Shown piece after piece: positions 1-9,589 of a stretch of DNA of 64,000 nt; the stretch's first letter is position 1, and the number at the start of each line of letters is the position of its first letter. The notes below the pieces were generated by a model. That model was not told the origin of the DNA. It worked only from the letters and a program-made list of their open reading frames with translations, and ran no database searches. Source of the stretch: an uncultured Dorea sp. (GTDB lineage: Bacteria > Bacillota > Clostridia > Lachnospirales > Lachnospiraceae); the NCBI GenBank assembly GCA_910579925.1, contig CAJTVY010000012.1, positions 14,764 through 78,763 of the forward strand, read 5' to 3'. A program made the position numbers and the translations under genes.

Positions 1-3000
1 AGCAACCCCGGACTCAAAGATCTGAAGATCCTGTTCTCCATATATATTTACTGCCACAGATCTTCCGCGCCTCTCTGAATGAGCCATCTTGCCAAACACC
101 CGCCCGTTTGGACTGGTAATTCCCTCAATCGCACAGTAAGATCCATTGACGTTCCACTCCTCATCCATAGAGATATTTCCTTCGGGATCACAATACTGTG
201 TCGCCACCTGTCCGTTAGCGAACAACTTATCAATCCACTCCTGCTTTGCCACAAAACGGCCCTCTCCATGGGATGCCGGATTCGTATATACTCCGCCCAA
301 TTCCGCCTTCTGAAGCCAGGGAGACTTATTCGACACTACCCTGGTATATACCATCTTCGAAATATGCCGCCCGATCGTATTATAGGTCAGGGTGGGGGAA
401 TCTTCATTCTGTCCCGTAATCTCTCCGTCTGGAAGCAGACCAAGCTTCACAAGTGTCTGGAAACCGTTGCAGACCCCAAGCACAAGCCCGTCCCGTTCAT
501 TCAGAAGACGTTCTACCGCTTCCTTCATCTTCGCATTCTGAAATGCCGTTGCAAAAAACTTTGCCGAACCGTCCGGTTCGTCCCCCGCACTGAATCCTCC
601 TGGAAACATAATGATCTGAGACTGGTCGATCGCCTTCTCAAAGCATCTCACGGAATCCCGGATATCTTCTGCACTCATATTACGGAATACCTGGACGATT
701 GTCTTAGCCCCTGCGCGTTCAAAGGCTCCCGCACTGTCATACTCACAGTTTGTCCCTGGGAAGACCGGGATAAATACGGTAGGCGTTGCAATCTTATGGG
801 CACAGATATGAACATCTTTCGTCTCATACAATCCCTTCTCAATCTTTACGTCCTGCCCTTTTGCGTCAGAATTCGTTGGAAATACCTTCTCAAGCGTTTC
901 CTTCCACGCCTCTTCTGCTTCGGATTCCGCAATTGTCACATCCCGGTAAGAGAATGCCCCGTCATCTGTCACCTCTCCGATTACGGTATAGGTAATGCAC
1001 AGTTCTCCCACTTTCTCTGCCGGAACCTCTGCAATAATATCGCCGAACGCCGGTGTAAACAGATCTCTCTCGTCTACATTGTGCTCAATCTTCACACCCA
1101 TCCGGTTCCCGAATGCCATCTTGCTTACCGCAGCCGCAATTCCATGCCTGTCAAGAGCATATGCCGAGAGAATCCTGCCGCTGCGGATATCCTGCGTAAA
1201 TCTCCGGTACTGTTCCATAATCTGATCATATACCGGAAGATCATATTCGTCCGTCATCATTCGCAGCCAGACCAGCTTACTGCCCGCCCGCTTCAGTTCC
1301 GGCGTTATGATATCCTTCTCCTGCGCCACATCCACGGCAAACGAAACCAGCGTCGGCGGAACATCAATATCCTCAAAAGTTCCCGACATACTGTCTTTTC
1401 CGCCGATAGACGGAAGGCCAAATCCTATCTGGGCATGATATGCACCCAGAAGCGCTGCAAAAGGCTGGCTCCATCTGTGCGGATCCTTTGTCATACGGCG
1501 AAAATACTCCTGGAAGGTAAACCGGATCTTACGATAGTCTCCTCCGGCCGCCACAATCCTGGCTACAGATTCCGTCACGGCATAGATGGCTCCATGGAAC
1601 GGACTCCAGGTAGAAAGGTAGGGATCAAACCCATAACTCATCATCGTCACCGTGTCACAGTCACCTGTCAGAACCGGCAGTTTCGCCACCATTGCCTGAG
1701 TCTCTGTCATCTGGTACTTACCGCCATGAGGCATGAATACGGAAGCCGCTCCGATGGATCCGTCGAACATCTCCACAAGCCCCTTCTGAGAGCAGACATT
1801 CAGATCCTTTAACATCGACAGCCAGCATTCCTTCACATCCGCCACATCTTCTCTCACCAGGATGCCATCCTTCCTTCCCGGGATATCTACCGCAACCTTT
1901 GTCTCCTGATGGGCCCCGTTCGTATCCAGGAATGCGCGGGAAAGATTCACGATCTCTCTTCCTCTCCAGGATAAGATAAGCCTTGGTTCCTCTGTCACCA
2001 CTGCCACGCAGGTAGACTCCAGATTCTCTTCTTTAGCGTATCCCATGAATTCATCCACGTTCCTCGGATCCACCACCACTGCCATACGTTCCTGGGATTC
2101 CGAAATAGCAATCTCCGTTCCGTCAAGCCCGGCATACTTCTTCGGCACTTTATCAAGATCAACCCTGAGTCCGTCCGCTAATTCGCCGATTGCCACAGAT
2201 ACTCCTCCCGCGCCGAAATCGTTACATTTCTTAATCAGCCTGCTGACTTCCTCCCGCCGGAACAGCCGCTGAATCTTTCGTTCAGTCGGCGGATTTCCTT
2301 TCTGCACCTCTGCGCCGCACGTACTGGTCGAATCCTCTGTATGGACTTTGGAAGAACCGGTGGCGCCGCCGCAGCCATCCCTGCCGGTACGACCGCCAAG
2401 CAGAATAATGATATCGCCGGGATCGGAGGTCTCGCGGATGACTGCGCGCCTGGGAGCCGCCCCCAGCACCGCACCGATCTCCATACGCTTGGCCACATAG
2501 TTCGGATGGTAAATCTCCTTGACAGCTCCGGTTGCAAGACCGATCTGGTTCCCATAAGAACTATAGCCATGCGCCGCCTTACGCACCAGTTTCTTCTGAG
2601 GGAGTTTCCCCTTCATAGTGTCGTTGACAGATACGGTCGGGTCAGATGCTCCGGTCACACGCATAGCCTGGTAGACATAGGTACGCCCGGACAACGGATC
2701 TCTGATTGCCCCGCCAAGACAGGTAGCCGCACCTCCGAAAGGCTCTATTTCCGTCGGATGATTGTGAGTCTCATTCTTGAAGTTCACAAGCCACTCTTCC
2801 TCGACGCCGTCTACACTGACCGGCACGACGATGCTGCAGGCATTGATCTCATCGGACTCTTCCTGGTCGGCAAGCTTCCCTTCCTGCTTTAATTTCCGCA
2901 TAGCCATCAGCGCAAGATCCATCAGGCATACAAACTTGTCCGTCCTTCCCTTAAAAATCTCACTATGATCTTTAAGATACTGCCGATACGTCTCTTCCAT

Positions 3001-3756
3001 GGGTTTCCGGTAGTCGCCTTCTCCAAAGGACACCTCCGTAAGTTCTGTCGAAAACGTGGTATGACGGCAATGGTCAGACCAGTAGGTATCAAGAACCCGG
3101 ATCTCCGTCATGGTCGGATCTCTGTCTTCTTCCCCCTTAAAATAGGTTCGGATATGCAGGAAATCCTTGAAGGTCATGGCAAGGCCCAGAGAGTCATACA
3201 ACTCCTTTAGCTTACTCTCCTCCATATCTCTGAAACCGTCAAATATCTTCACATCCTCCGGGTCGTCAAAATCCTCCACAAGAGTCTCTGGTTTCTGAAG
3301 TCCGGTCTCCCTGGAATCAACCGGATTGATGCAATGGGCCTTGATCCGTTCAAATTCCTCCTCTGAAATGACTCCGTCCCTGCCCTGAATCACATACGTC
3401 GTCGCCGTCCTGATTACAGGCTGCTCATCCTCCTTAATAAACTGCACGCATTGAACGGCAGAATCCGCACGCTGGTCAAACTGTCCCGGCAGGTATTCTA
3501 CAGAGAATACCCGGCAGGTATCCGCCACAGGAAACTCTTCCTCATACAACAGATCGACCGGCGGTTCCGCAAAGACACCCCTGCAGGCCTTCTTGAAAGT
3601 CTCATCTGAAAGATTCTCCACGTCATAACGAATCAGTACACGCACATTCTCCACGTTCTGGATTCCGAGATAACTGCTGATCTCATTCTTAAGATCCTGC
3701 GCCTGTACTCCAAATCCTTCTTTTTTCTCTACATACACTCGTCTTACTTTGCCCAT
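1..3756 (-). CDS. purL: Phosphoribosylformylglycinamidine synthase, single-chain (3' end cut by window)
   Basis: Converts FGAR to FGAM with glutamine and ATP in cytosolic de novo purine synthesis. The frame is open from ATG at 3756, with an AGGAGAAGG ribosome site just upstream, to base 1, giving 1252 codons. It starts MGKVRRVYVEKKEGFG. The linker and synthetase parts contain DHCRHTTF and ETHNHPTEIEPFGGAATC. The C-terminal class I glutaminase part has the nucleophile Cys in LGVCNGFQTLVKLG, followed by SHGEGRF. The last visible residues are IFESGVA, so only a few residues and the stop are missing. Length matches the roughly 1250-residue single-chain clostridial form rather than the split PurL/PurQ/PurS type. 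No other pur gene is visible. A long plus-strand frame over 79..1812 is only its shadow. Confidence 0.97.
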   Translation of the reverse strand, partial: MGKVRRVYVEKKEGFGVQAQDLKNEISSYLGIQNVENVRVLIRYDVENLSDETFKKACRGVFAEPPVDLLYEEEFPVADTCRVFSVEYLPGQFDQRADSAVQCVQFIKEDEQPVIRTATTYVIQGRDGVISEEEFERIKAHCINPVDSRETGLQKPETLVEDFDDPEDVKIFDGFRDMEESKLKELYDSLGLAMTFKDFLHIRTYFKGEEDRDPTMTEIRVLDTYWSDHCRHTTFSTELTEVSFGEGDYRKPMEETYRQYLKDHSEIFKGRTDKFVCLMDLALMAMRKLKQEGKLADQEESDEINACSIVVPVSVDGVEEEWLVNFKNETHNHPTEIEPFGGAATCLGGAIRDPLSGRTYVYQAMRVTGASDPTVSVNDTMKGKLPQKKLVRKAAHGYSSYGNQIGLATGAVKEIYHPNYVAKRMEIGAVLGAAPRRAVIRETSDPGDIIILLGGRTGRDGCGGATGSSKVHTEDSTSTCGAEVQKGNPPTERKIQRLFRREEVSRLIKKCNDFGAGGVSVAIGELADGLRVDLDKVPKKYAGLDGTEIAISESQERMAVVVDPRNVDEFMGYAKEENLESTCVAVVTEEPRLILSWRGREIVNLSRAFLDTNGAHQETKVAVDIPGRKDGILVREDVADVKECWLSMLKDLNVCSQKGLVEMFDGSIGAASVFMPHGGKYQMTETQAMVAKLPVLTGDCDTVTMMSYGFDPYLSTWSPFHGAIYAVTESVARIVAAGGDYRKIRFTFQEYFRRMTKDPHRWSQPFAALLGAYHAQIGFGLPSIGGKDSMSGTFEDIDVPPTLVSFAVDVAQEKDIITPELKRAGSKLVWLRMMTDEYDLPVYDQIMEQYRRFTQDIRSGRILSAYALDRHGIAAAVSKMAFGNRMGVKIEHNVDERDLFTPAFGDIIAEVPAEKVGELCITYTVIGEVTDDGAFSYRDVTIAESEAEEAWKETLEKVFPTNSDAKGQDVKIEKGLYETKDVHICAHKIATPTVFIPVFPGTNCEYDSAGAFERAGAKTIVQVFRNMSAEDIRDSVRCFEKAIDQSQIIMFPGGFSAGDEPDGSAKFFATAFQNAKMKEAVERLLNERDGLVLGVCNGFQTLVKLGLLPDGEITGQNEDSPTLTYNTIGRHISKMVYTRVVSNKSPWLQKAELGGVYTNPASHGEGRFVAKQEWIDKLFANGQVATQYCDPEGNISMDEEWNVNGSYCAIEGITSPNGRVFGKMAHSERRGRSVAVNIYGEQDLQIFESGVA

Positions 3757-3875
3757 ACCTTCTCCTCCATACCTGGTTTTTGCTGCTGGTTGTAATCTGC
3801 CACCGCTTAGATCTCCGATGGCCTCACACATCCTTTGTGTCACCTCATTGTACCATATTTCTGCGTAATATAAAA

Positions 3876-4577
3876 TTATTTTCTCACAATGATGAGCGCC
3901 CCGCTTAAGGCGGCCGTCATCCCGATAAACGTAGTCCCGATTCTTACCACCATATCCGAAAAGAAGCCTTCCGGCAGCATACGGATCATATAATCTTCAC
4001 CAGGGTTAAACATCCACAAGTCGTTATCAAAAAAAATCTCATGGAAAATCGTAAAACACCGCGTAAAGTCCACGGTAAACGCAATCCCAAGCAGAACGCC
4101 CAGAACCGTCAGTAAAATCAACACCCGGAAGAAAGCCTTTGGAACCAGACGCCTCCAGTCCATTTTCAGAACAATCAGTCCCATCATGATCAGAAATACA
4201 AGCAACAGACAGATGTTCCGAAGTTTAAGCCCGCCCAGAAACAGATCTTTTACTTCTCCCATATGAAACCGGTCCTGTTCATTAAAAAAATCCTGAGTTC
4301 TGCCGTCTACCTTTATCACAATAGAAAGTTCTTCCTCTTTTCCGATCAGATAATCCATCATATAATCCGTCACCTTCATGACGTCTTTCAATTCCATATT
4401 AAGCGCATCTGTGACATGATATTTCGTATACTCCTTCTCATAAAACCGGTAATCAGGATCCCCATAGATCGCCAGTTGAAAAGCAGTCAGCAGCATTGCA
4501 AAGATCAGAAGCAGCATCCCCAGGGCTGACACAAAGAACGCCGCCGTTTCCTTCCCTTTTCCTTCCTTTATCATCAT
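3876..4577 (-). CDS. TIGR01906 family integral membrane protein
   Basis: A 233-residue membrane protein of the TIGR01906/DUF1461 family, whose function is unknown. It has an N-terminal membrane segment (about residues 14-36), an extracytoplasmic stretch with the family-typical YTKYHVTDALNME and FHMGEVKDLFLGGLKL signatures, two central hydrophobic segments (about 113-160) and a C-terminal one ending in VRK. AGGAG lies about 11 bases before the start, where two ATG codons occur in a row. It lies 55 bases downstream of the helicase gene on the same strand and may be cotranscribed with it. The family assignment is from recalled motifs. Confidence 0.82.
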   Translation of the reverse strand: MMIKEGKGKETAAFFVSALGMLLLIFAMLLTAFQLAIYGDPDYRFYEKEYTKYHVTDALNMELKDVMKVTDYMMDYLIGKEEELSIVIKVDGRTQDFFNEQDRFHMGEVKDLFLGGLKLRNICLLLVFLIMMGLIVLKMDWRRLVPKAFFRVLILLTVLGVLLGIAFTVDFTRCFTIFHEIFFDNDLWMFNPGEDYMIRMLPEGFFSDMVVRIGTTFIGMTAALSGALIIVRK

Positions 4578-4632
4578 TCTGTTATACTCTCCTGTTCCAT
4601 CTCACTTAAGCCGGTAACTCCTGTCTTCTTCG

Positions 4633-7098
4633 TCATAATTCATCCGTCTGCGGCAGACTGCCTTGTATCTGTAATGACGCCCAGAACGCTTCTAACTGCT
4701 CCGTCACACGATCCACAGAGCAGATCCCATAATCTCTCCATTCCCTTGGGAATGTTTCTCGATACCGCCCGCCGCCAAACCGCTCGTCCAGCAGAAGGAT
4801 GACACCCTGGTCTTCGTCAGTACGGATCACTCGTCCGGCCGACTGAAGCACCTTGTTCATGCCCGGATAAAGGTATGCATAATCGAATCCCCGATATCCG
4901 CAGTCATCAAAGTATGATTTTAGTAATTCCCGTTCCCGGCACACCTGGGGAAGCCCCGTGCCTACGATGACGGCCCCGATCAACTGATCCTTCGCAAGGT
5001 CAATGCCCTCAGAAAAGATTCCTCCCATTACACAAAACCCCACAAAACTCTTTTCCCTGGCTTCCCCGAAATTCTCAAGGAAAATCTCTCTTGCCTCCTC
5101 CGTCATATGGCGAGACTGCATCACATACTCCAAACCTTCTGCATCCTCATCCTCTTCTTCCAGAATTCCCAGAAATGCTTCATACACTTCCTCCATAAAC
5201 TGATAAGAAGGAAAAAAAGCCATATAATTACCCTTCTTCGAACCTGCGACCCGAATCAGATATCTGGCATACCGCCTGTACGTCTCCTGGCTGCGTCTGG
5301 TATACTTTGTGCTCACATCCATTCCAAGCAGCAGCCTCCTTTTCTTCGGATCAAAAGGAGATTCTGCATAAATAGCATAATCCTCTTTCGATGTACTGAG
5401 AAGCTTTTTATAATAATGAATCGGAAGCAGGGTAGCGGAAAAGAACACGGCGCTGTTTCCTTTATCCAGAAATTCCTTCAGGCAGTTCGCCGGGTTCACA
5501 CAGAAAAGGCAGAGCCTGAACTTCCCTGCATCCTCAAGTTCTGAATAGATCATATAATTTTCATCCAGTCGATCATGAATATTGATAAACATCCTGACCG
5601 AAAAATACAGATCAAGAACTTCTTTGCGTATGTCCTCTTCTGTGCACTCCTCTAAGAAGCGTTCCGTCTCCGTCATCAGCGACATCAGTTTCAGATAGAC
5701 ATGAGAAACACTGTTCAGAACCTGGTATCCCTCGCATTCCCTTTTCAAAGCAAGCATCTGACGGTTACATTCCTCAAGCCTGCCCGCAAGTTTCGAATCC
5801 CTTAACCGGACAAGCTTCTTAATCCTCAGAAAATCTTCTTTGTAAATCTCAGCGCTGTACATCTTCCGTCCACGTTCCACCAGATTATGCGCCTCATCAA
5901 TCAGAAACAGATATTCCCCCTTATTCCCTTCGCCAAAGAACCTCCTTAGATGAGCATTGGGGTCAAACACATAATTATAGTCACAGATCACCGCATCCGC
6001 CCACTCTGACACGTCAAGACTCATCTCATGGGGGCACACCCGCCACTTCCTTGCCTGTTCCTCTAAAGTCTCCCGATTCAGTTCGTCGGAAGATGTGATC
6101 AGTTCAAAGACGGCGTCATTCACCCTGTCGTAGTGCCCTTTCGCATAGGGACATGCAGCCGGATTACAGTTCGTCTCCTCGCAGAAGCAGATCTTCTCCT
6201 TTGCGGTCAGCACGATCACCTTCATGCGAAGACATTGTTCCCTAAGTGTCTCGAACGCCTGCCACGCCACGGTCCGGGTGATCGTCTTCGCAGTCAGATA
6301 GAAGATCTTCTCACCCAGCCCTTCTCCCACGGCTTTCACGGCTGGAAATACGGTGGAAATCGTCTTCCCGACTCCAGTAGGCGCCTGGATAAACAGCTTC
6401 TTCTTCCGCAGGATTGTCCGGTACACTGAAGATACCAGTTCCTTCTGTCCCTCCCGGTAGGTAAATGGAAACTCGACCTTCTTAATGGAGATATCCCGTT
6501 TTTTCTTCCACTCAATCTGATACCTCGCCCACTTTTCGTATCGACCAAGCACGTCCATAAACCACGCCTGCAACGTCTCAGACTCATAGACGCTCTGAAA
6601 GCGTCTGATCTCCTCCGTCTCCAGATTACAGTAAGTCATCTGGACGCCAATCTCCTTAAGATCATGGTCAAAAGCATAGATATATGCATAACACTTTGCC
6701 TGTGCCAGATGGACTTCTACCGGTTCTTTCAGATATTCCAGATCCTTAAAGATCCCCTTGATCTCATCAATCACGACTCCTTCTGCCTGCCTGATCACGC
6801 CGTCTGCACGGCCCTCTACCGACAAAACAAATCCCCTGCAGGTAACCTCATACTTTACCGGCACCTCCGCCTGGTAATCTGCGCCCATCTTTCTCTGAAT
6901 CTTTCTGTGAATCTTTCCCCCAAGCTGCATAGCATCCCGATCCGCCCCTGCCGACCGATTGTCGATATCTCCGCTCCTTAAAACAAATTCCACCAGATTC
7001 CGTACAGAAATACGAATCACCGGCTGCTCCATGTCCATATACCAGATTCCATCCTCTCCGAGCATCCCCTGTAAACAGAGAAATGCCTTCTCTTCCAT
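4633..7098 (-). CDS. XPD/DinG-like DNA helicase with N-terminal PD-(D/E)XK-type domain
   Basis: An 821-residue superfamily 2 helicase of the Rad3/XPD type. Residues about 60-145 look like a Cas4/RecB-type nuclease core: RADG (Asp99), VIDEIKG (Asp111-Lys114) and AQAKCYAYIYA (Gln133). The helicase part has Walker A APTGVGKT (239-246), a cysteine cluster at 304, 306, 311, 316 and 354 expected to bind an Fe-S cluster, and the DEAH box at 401-404. Motifs near GVILLLDERF belong to the second RecA lobe. It probably acts in DNA repair or replication restart. An extended -10 at 7123..7131 gives a very short leader. The ribosome site (TTGGCGGA directly before ATG) is weak, so the start is less certain than the frame. 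Whether the nuclease part is active is not known. Confidence 0.88.
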   Translation of the reverse strand: MEEKAFLCLQGMLGEDGIWYMDMEQPVIRISVRNLVEFVLRSGDIDNRSAGADRDAMQLGGKIHRKIQRKMGADYQAEVPVKYEVTCRGFVLSVEGRADGVIRQAEGVVIDEIKGIFKDLEYLKEPVEVHLAQAKCYAYIYAFDHDLKEIGVQMTYCNLETEEIRRFQSVYESETLQAWFMDVLGRYEKWARYQIEWKKKRDISIKKVEFPFTYREGQKELVSSVYRTILRKKKLFIQAPTGVGKTISTVFPAVKAVGEGLGEKIFYLTAKTITRTVAWQAFETLREQCLRMKVIVLTAKEKICFCEETNCNPAACPYAKGHYDRVNDAVFELITSSDELNRETLEEQARKWRVCPHEMSLDVSEWADAVICDYNYVFDPNAHLRRFFGEGNKGEYLFLIDEAHNLVERGRKMYSAEIYKEDFLRIKKLVRLRDSKLAGRLEECNRQMLALKRECEGYQVLNSVSHVYLKLMSLMTETERFLEECTEEDIRKEVLDLYFSVRMFINIHDRLDENYMIYSELEDAGKFRLCLFCVNPANCLKEFLDKGNSAVFFSATLLPIHYYKKLLSTSKEDYAIYAESPFDPKKRRLLLGMDVSTKYTRRSQETYRRYARYLIRVAGSKKGNYMAFFPSYQFMEEVYEAFLGILEEEDEDAEGLEYVMQSRHMTEEAREIFLENFGEAREKSFVGFCVMGGIFSEGIDLAKDQLIGAVIVGTGLPQVCRERELLKSYFDDCGYRGFDYAYLYPGMNKVLQSAGRVIRTDEDQGVILLLDERFGGGRYRETFPREWRDYGICSVDRVTEQLEAFWASLQIQGSLPQTDEL

Positions 7099-7122
7099 TC
7101 CGCCAATACAAGCGCTTTAGGT

Positions 7123-7131
7123 ATTATATCA
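7123..7131 (-). promoter_or_regulatory. Extended -10 promoter of the helicase gene
   Basis: On the minus strand TGATATAAT occurs here: the TATAAT hexamer at 7123-7128 preceded by TG one base upstream. No convincing -35 hexamer is present, as is common for extended -10 promoters. Transcription would begin near 7116, about 18 bases before the ATG at 7098. Confidence 0.5.
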
Positions 7132-7158
7132 TGGACGGCAGGTTTTGCGTGTACTTTT

Positions 7159-7938
7159 TTACGGATGACAGGAATTTGTGAATTCCACCATGTCCCCCCG
7201 AAAGCGGTAAGAAAGATTCTGACGCTGGCGTTCAGGGTTCATTCGGGATTCGATCGCAATCGTCTGGCAGAATCCCGTCCACAGCCTTGCATATTCCTCT
7301 TCCTTGTCAGACACGTCCCTGAATATCTCTTCATCCGGCTTCTCACCGCGCACGATCACCCACTTCTTCCCGGCCTCATGGACGGCGAACATCTGATGGG
7401 GCGCGTCATGAATCATCCAGTTCTCCACAGGAAGCCGACTGGCAAAATGAGGCGCCAGGCAGGTCAGAATCTGATTCTTTGGTCTGATCTTCGCATATAG
7501 TACGCCGTTTTTAAGTTCCCGAAACCGCAGAAATCCCTTGTAACTGTGTGCCTCTCCGAACACATTCCGGCCAAGTTCAAAGACCTTCTCCACCTTCGGA
7601 TGTCCGAGATGGTCCATAATCTTCGTACTGTCCGCAAGGTGTCTGGCTGCAAGCATTGTCCCCAGAATCGCATCTCCTTTTCCCTTATCTTCTGACATCG
7701 CCGCATGATAGATCGCCCCATATGCTTTCTCTCCTAAATGCTTACGAATCAGCGCCTCTACGGCGATTGCCTTATGCTCCGTCTCCTCCACTTCAACGTA
7801 ATCACAGAATAGTTGAAAATCCAGCATACCGCGAAGCGCAATCTCACAGTCTTCCTCCCCCTTTGACGCTTTCCAGGCATCATAGATTCCCGAAAAAATC
7901 CCCGTTACCGTATCGTTACATACATAAACCGTTCTCAT
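7159..7938 (-). CDS. TIGR03915 family putative DNA repair protein
   Basis: A 259-residue protein of the TIGR03915 (DUF4130-containing) family, the usual partner of the TIGR03916 radical SAM protein encoded just upstream. ATG at 7938 is preceded by a perfect AGGAGGACGGAT, so the frame's further upstream extension is not coding. Typical segments are MRTVYVCNDTVTGIFSGIYDAW at the N-terminus, HLADSTKIMDHLGHPKVEKVFELGRNVF, and the DUF4130 part ending in APHFASRLPVENWMIHDA with a basic tail. The gap to the upstream stop is 80 bases, so the two are probably one transcription unit under the SOS-like promoter at 9493..9542. A nucleic-acid repair role comes from family naming and pairing; its biochemistry is not known to me. 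Confidence 0.85.
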   Translation of the reverse strand: MRTVYVCNDTVTGIFSGIYDAWKASKGEEDCEIALRGMLDFQLFCDYVEVEETEHKAIAVEALIRKHLGEKAYGAIYHAAMSEDKGKGDAILGTMLAARHLADSTKIMDHLGHPKVEKVFELGRNVFGEAHSYKGFLRFRELKNGVLYAKIRPKNQILTCLAPHFASRLPVENWMIHDAPHQMFAVHEAGKKWVIVRGEKPDEEIFRDVSDKEEEYARLWTGFCQTIAIESRMNPERQRQNLSYRFRGDMVEFTNSCHP

Positions 7939-8018
7939 ATCCGTCCTCCTGAAAAAACCTTGAAAATACCCTGGGGCAGGTTCTGAAAAATCAGTCTTCA
8001 TCCTTCCTGCCCGTACCG

Positions 8019-9401
8019 TCAGACTGATATCTGGCTGCAACTACCAAACTTCACGTCATCAAACAGAGAGATCTGCCGATAACCCATTCCCGCTACTTCC
8101 TTCGGCAGCTTCTCCCCGGCGCCAAGCAGATTTCTTGTAATGTAGTCCTCGTCCATCTTCGTCGGATACATCATCCTGCCATTACAGGTAATAAAGTAGA
8201 GCGCCCTCTTCAATACTACCCCGATCTTCTTAAGATCTGCAAAATCCAGAACTCCAAGACGCCTCGCCTTTACAATCCTCACTGCCGACTTATAGCCGAT
8301 TCCCGGCACACGCAGAAGCATCTGATAATCCGCCCGATTGACCTCTACCGGAAACTCCTCCAGATGCTTCAGCGCCCAGCTGCACTTTGGGTCAAACACA
8401 ACATTAAAGTTAGGATTCTCCTCTGACAATAGCTCGTCTGCCTGAAAATGATAATACCTTAGCAGCCAGTCCGCCTGATACAGCCGGTGTTCCCGCAGAA
8501 GGGGCGGCCCTTCTCCCGTCTTAGCAGGCAGCGCCGAATCCTCATTGACATGCACGAAAGCCGAGTAAAACACCCTCTTCAGTTCAAACTTCTGGTACAA
8601 AGATTCCGCCACCCGCATAATCTGATAGTCCGTCTCCGGCGTTGCTCCTATGATCATCTGCGTACTCTGTCCCGCCGGAACAAAACGGGGAGCATTGCGG
8701 TATAAGGTAAGCTCCTGCTTGTTCTCCGCCATCCGGTTCTGTACCAGTCGCATTGGCTCCAGAATCGTCTTCCTGGTCTTGTGGGGCGCCAGGGCCTTCA
8801 GGCTCTTTGCCGTAGGAAGTTCCAGATTCACGCTCATACGGTCCGCCAGGAAACCGGTCTGCCGAATCAGTTCCTGGCTTGCCCCAGGTATCGCCTTCAC
8901 ATGGATATACCCCTGGAAATGATGCTCCTTCCTCAGACGGTACAGGGTCGCATAGAGCAGTTCCATCGTATAGTCCGGGCTGTTCAGAATTCCGGAACTA
9001 AGGAACAGTCCTTCGATATAATTCCGCCGATAGAACTCCATCGTAAGCGTACAGACCTCTTCCGGCGTAAAGGAAGCGCGGGCCACGTCATTACTCCTTC
9101 GGTTGACGCAATACTTACAGTCAAAGATACACTCATTCGTAAAAAGAATCTTAAGCAGGGAAATACACCGTCCGTCCGCCGAGAAACTATGGCAGATCCC
9201 CGACAGTTCGCAGCTCCCAATCCCTCTTCCGTCGCTATTACGCTCTGTTCCGCTGGAGGTACATGCCACGTCATACTTGGCGGCATCCGTCAGAATATTC
9301 AGTTTTTCATATATCGTCATGCCCTTCCGGATATAGTCTGTCTGCTTTGCCAAAGCCTGTACCGCCGGATACCTCTGGGAAACCGCTGCCTGTTCTCTCA
9401 T
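8019..9401 (-). CDS. TIGR03916 family radical SAM protein, putative DNA modification/repair
   Basis: Radical SAM enzyme with its [4Fe-4S] motif CIFDCKYC at residues 91-98 (460-residue version). It starts with the family-typical MTIYEKLNILTDAAKYDVACTSSG block at about residue 28, and a C-terminal helix-hairpin-helix, RVPGIGYKSAVRIVKARR, would contact DNA. The frame is open from ATG 9482. I chose 9401 because AAGGAAG lies 5 bases before it, while 9482 has no ribosome site and 9320 has one that is too close. The family is related in naming to spore photoproduct lyase-like repair enzymes, but the substrate is unknown. It is the first gene of the operon with TIGR03915 and follows a consensus promoter with two LexA-type boxes. 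Confidence 0.85.
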   Translation of the reverse strand: MREQAAVSQRYPAVQALAKQTDYIRKGMTIYEKLNILTDAAKYDVACTSSGTERNSDGRGIGSCELSGICHSFSADGRCISLLKILFTNECIFDCKYCVNRRSNDVARASFTPEEVCTLTMEFYRRNYIEGLFLSSGILNSPDYTMELLYATLYRLRKEHHFQGYIHVKAIPGASQELIRQTGFLADRMSVNLELPTAKSLKALAPHKTRKTILEPMRLVQNRMAENKQELTLYRNAPRFVPAGQSTQMIIGATPETDYQIMRVAESLYQKFELKRVFYSAFVHVNEDSALPAKTGEGPPLLREHRLYQADWLLRYYHFQADELLSEENPNFNVVFDPKCSWALKHLEEFPVEVNRADYQMLLRVPGIGYKSAVRIVKARRLGVLDFADLKKIGVVLKRALYFITCNGRMMYPTKMDEDYITRNLLGAGEKLPKEVAGMGYRQISLFDDVKFGSCSQISV

Positions 9402-9492
9402 CTCTTCTTCCTTCACATAACCATATACTCTTGGATTCTCGCATTCACTTACCAACATAATCCGTCCGTCTTTACTTTTCATTCAGATTCAA

Positions 9493-9542
9493 AAGAACGT
9501 TTGTTCTTTAACCATTATACAAACAAACGTTCTTCTTGTCAA
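9493..9542 (-). promoter_or_regulatory. Consensus promoter with two LexA-type (SOS) boxes
   Basis: Read on the minus strand: -35 TTGACA (9537-9542), 17-base spacer, -10 TATAAT (9514-9519), a perfect sigma-A promoter. Two dyads of the form GAAC-N4-GTTY overlap it: GAACGTTTGTTT inside the spacer and GAACAAACGTTC just downstream of the -10. Together they make a 13-bp perfect inverted repeat (9493-9505 against 9522-9534). The core matches the Gram-positive LexA box (CGAACRNRYGTTYG in Bacillus subtilis). It controls the DNA repair pair downstream. An alternative reader is the TetR protein encoded immediately upstream. Confidence 0.75.
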
Positions 9543-9589
9543 TATACAATTTAGCAAAAATTTCTTTTAATGAAACAGTTAGCGACTGT

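Noticed and set aside
79..1812. 577-codon open frame on the plus strand
   Set aside because: It is the antisense of purL, whose minus-strand translation has all family motifs; the plus frame gives no recognisable protein.
3757..3875. Purine riboswitch or operator before purL
   Set aside because: The 119 bases show only a weak ACACA/TGTGT hairpin and no purine aptamer core.
8019..8040. Apparent overlap of the TIGR03915 frame with the TIGR03916 end
   Set aside because: The better start at 7938 with AGGAGG removes the overlap.
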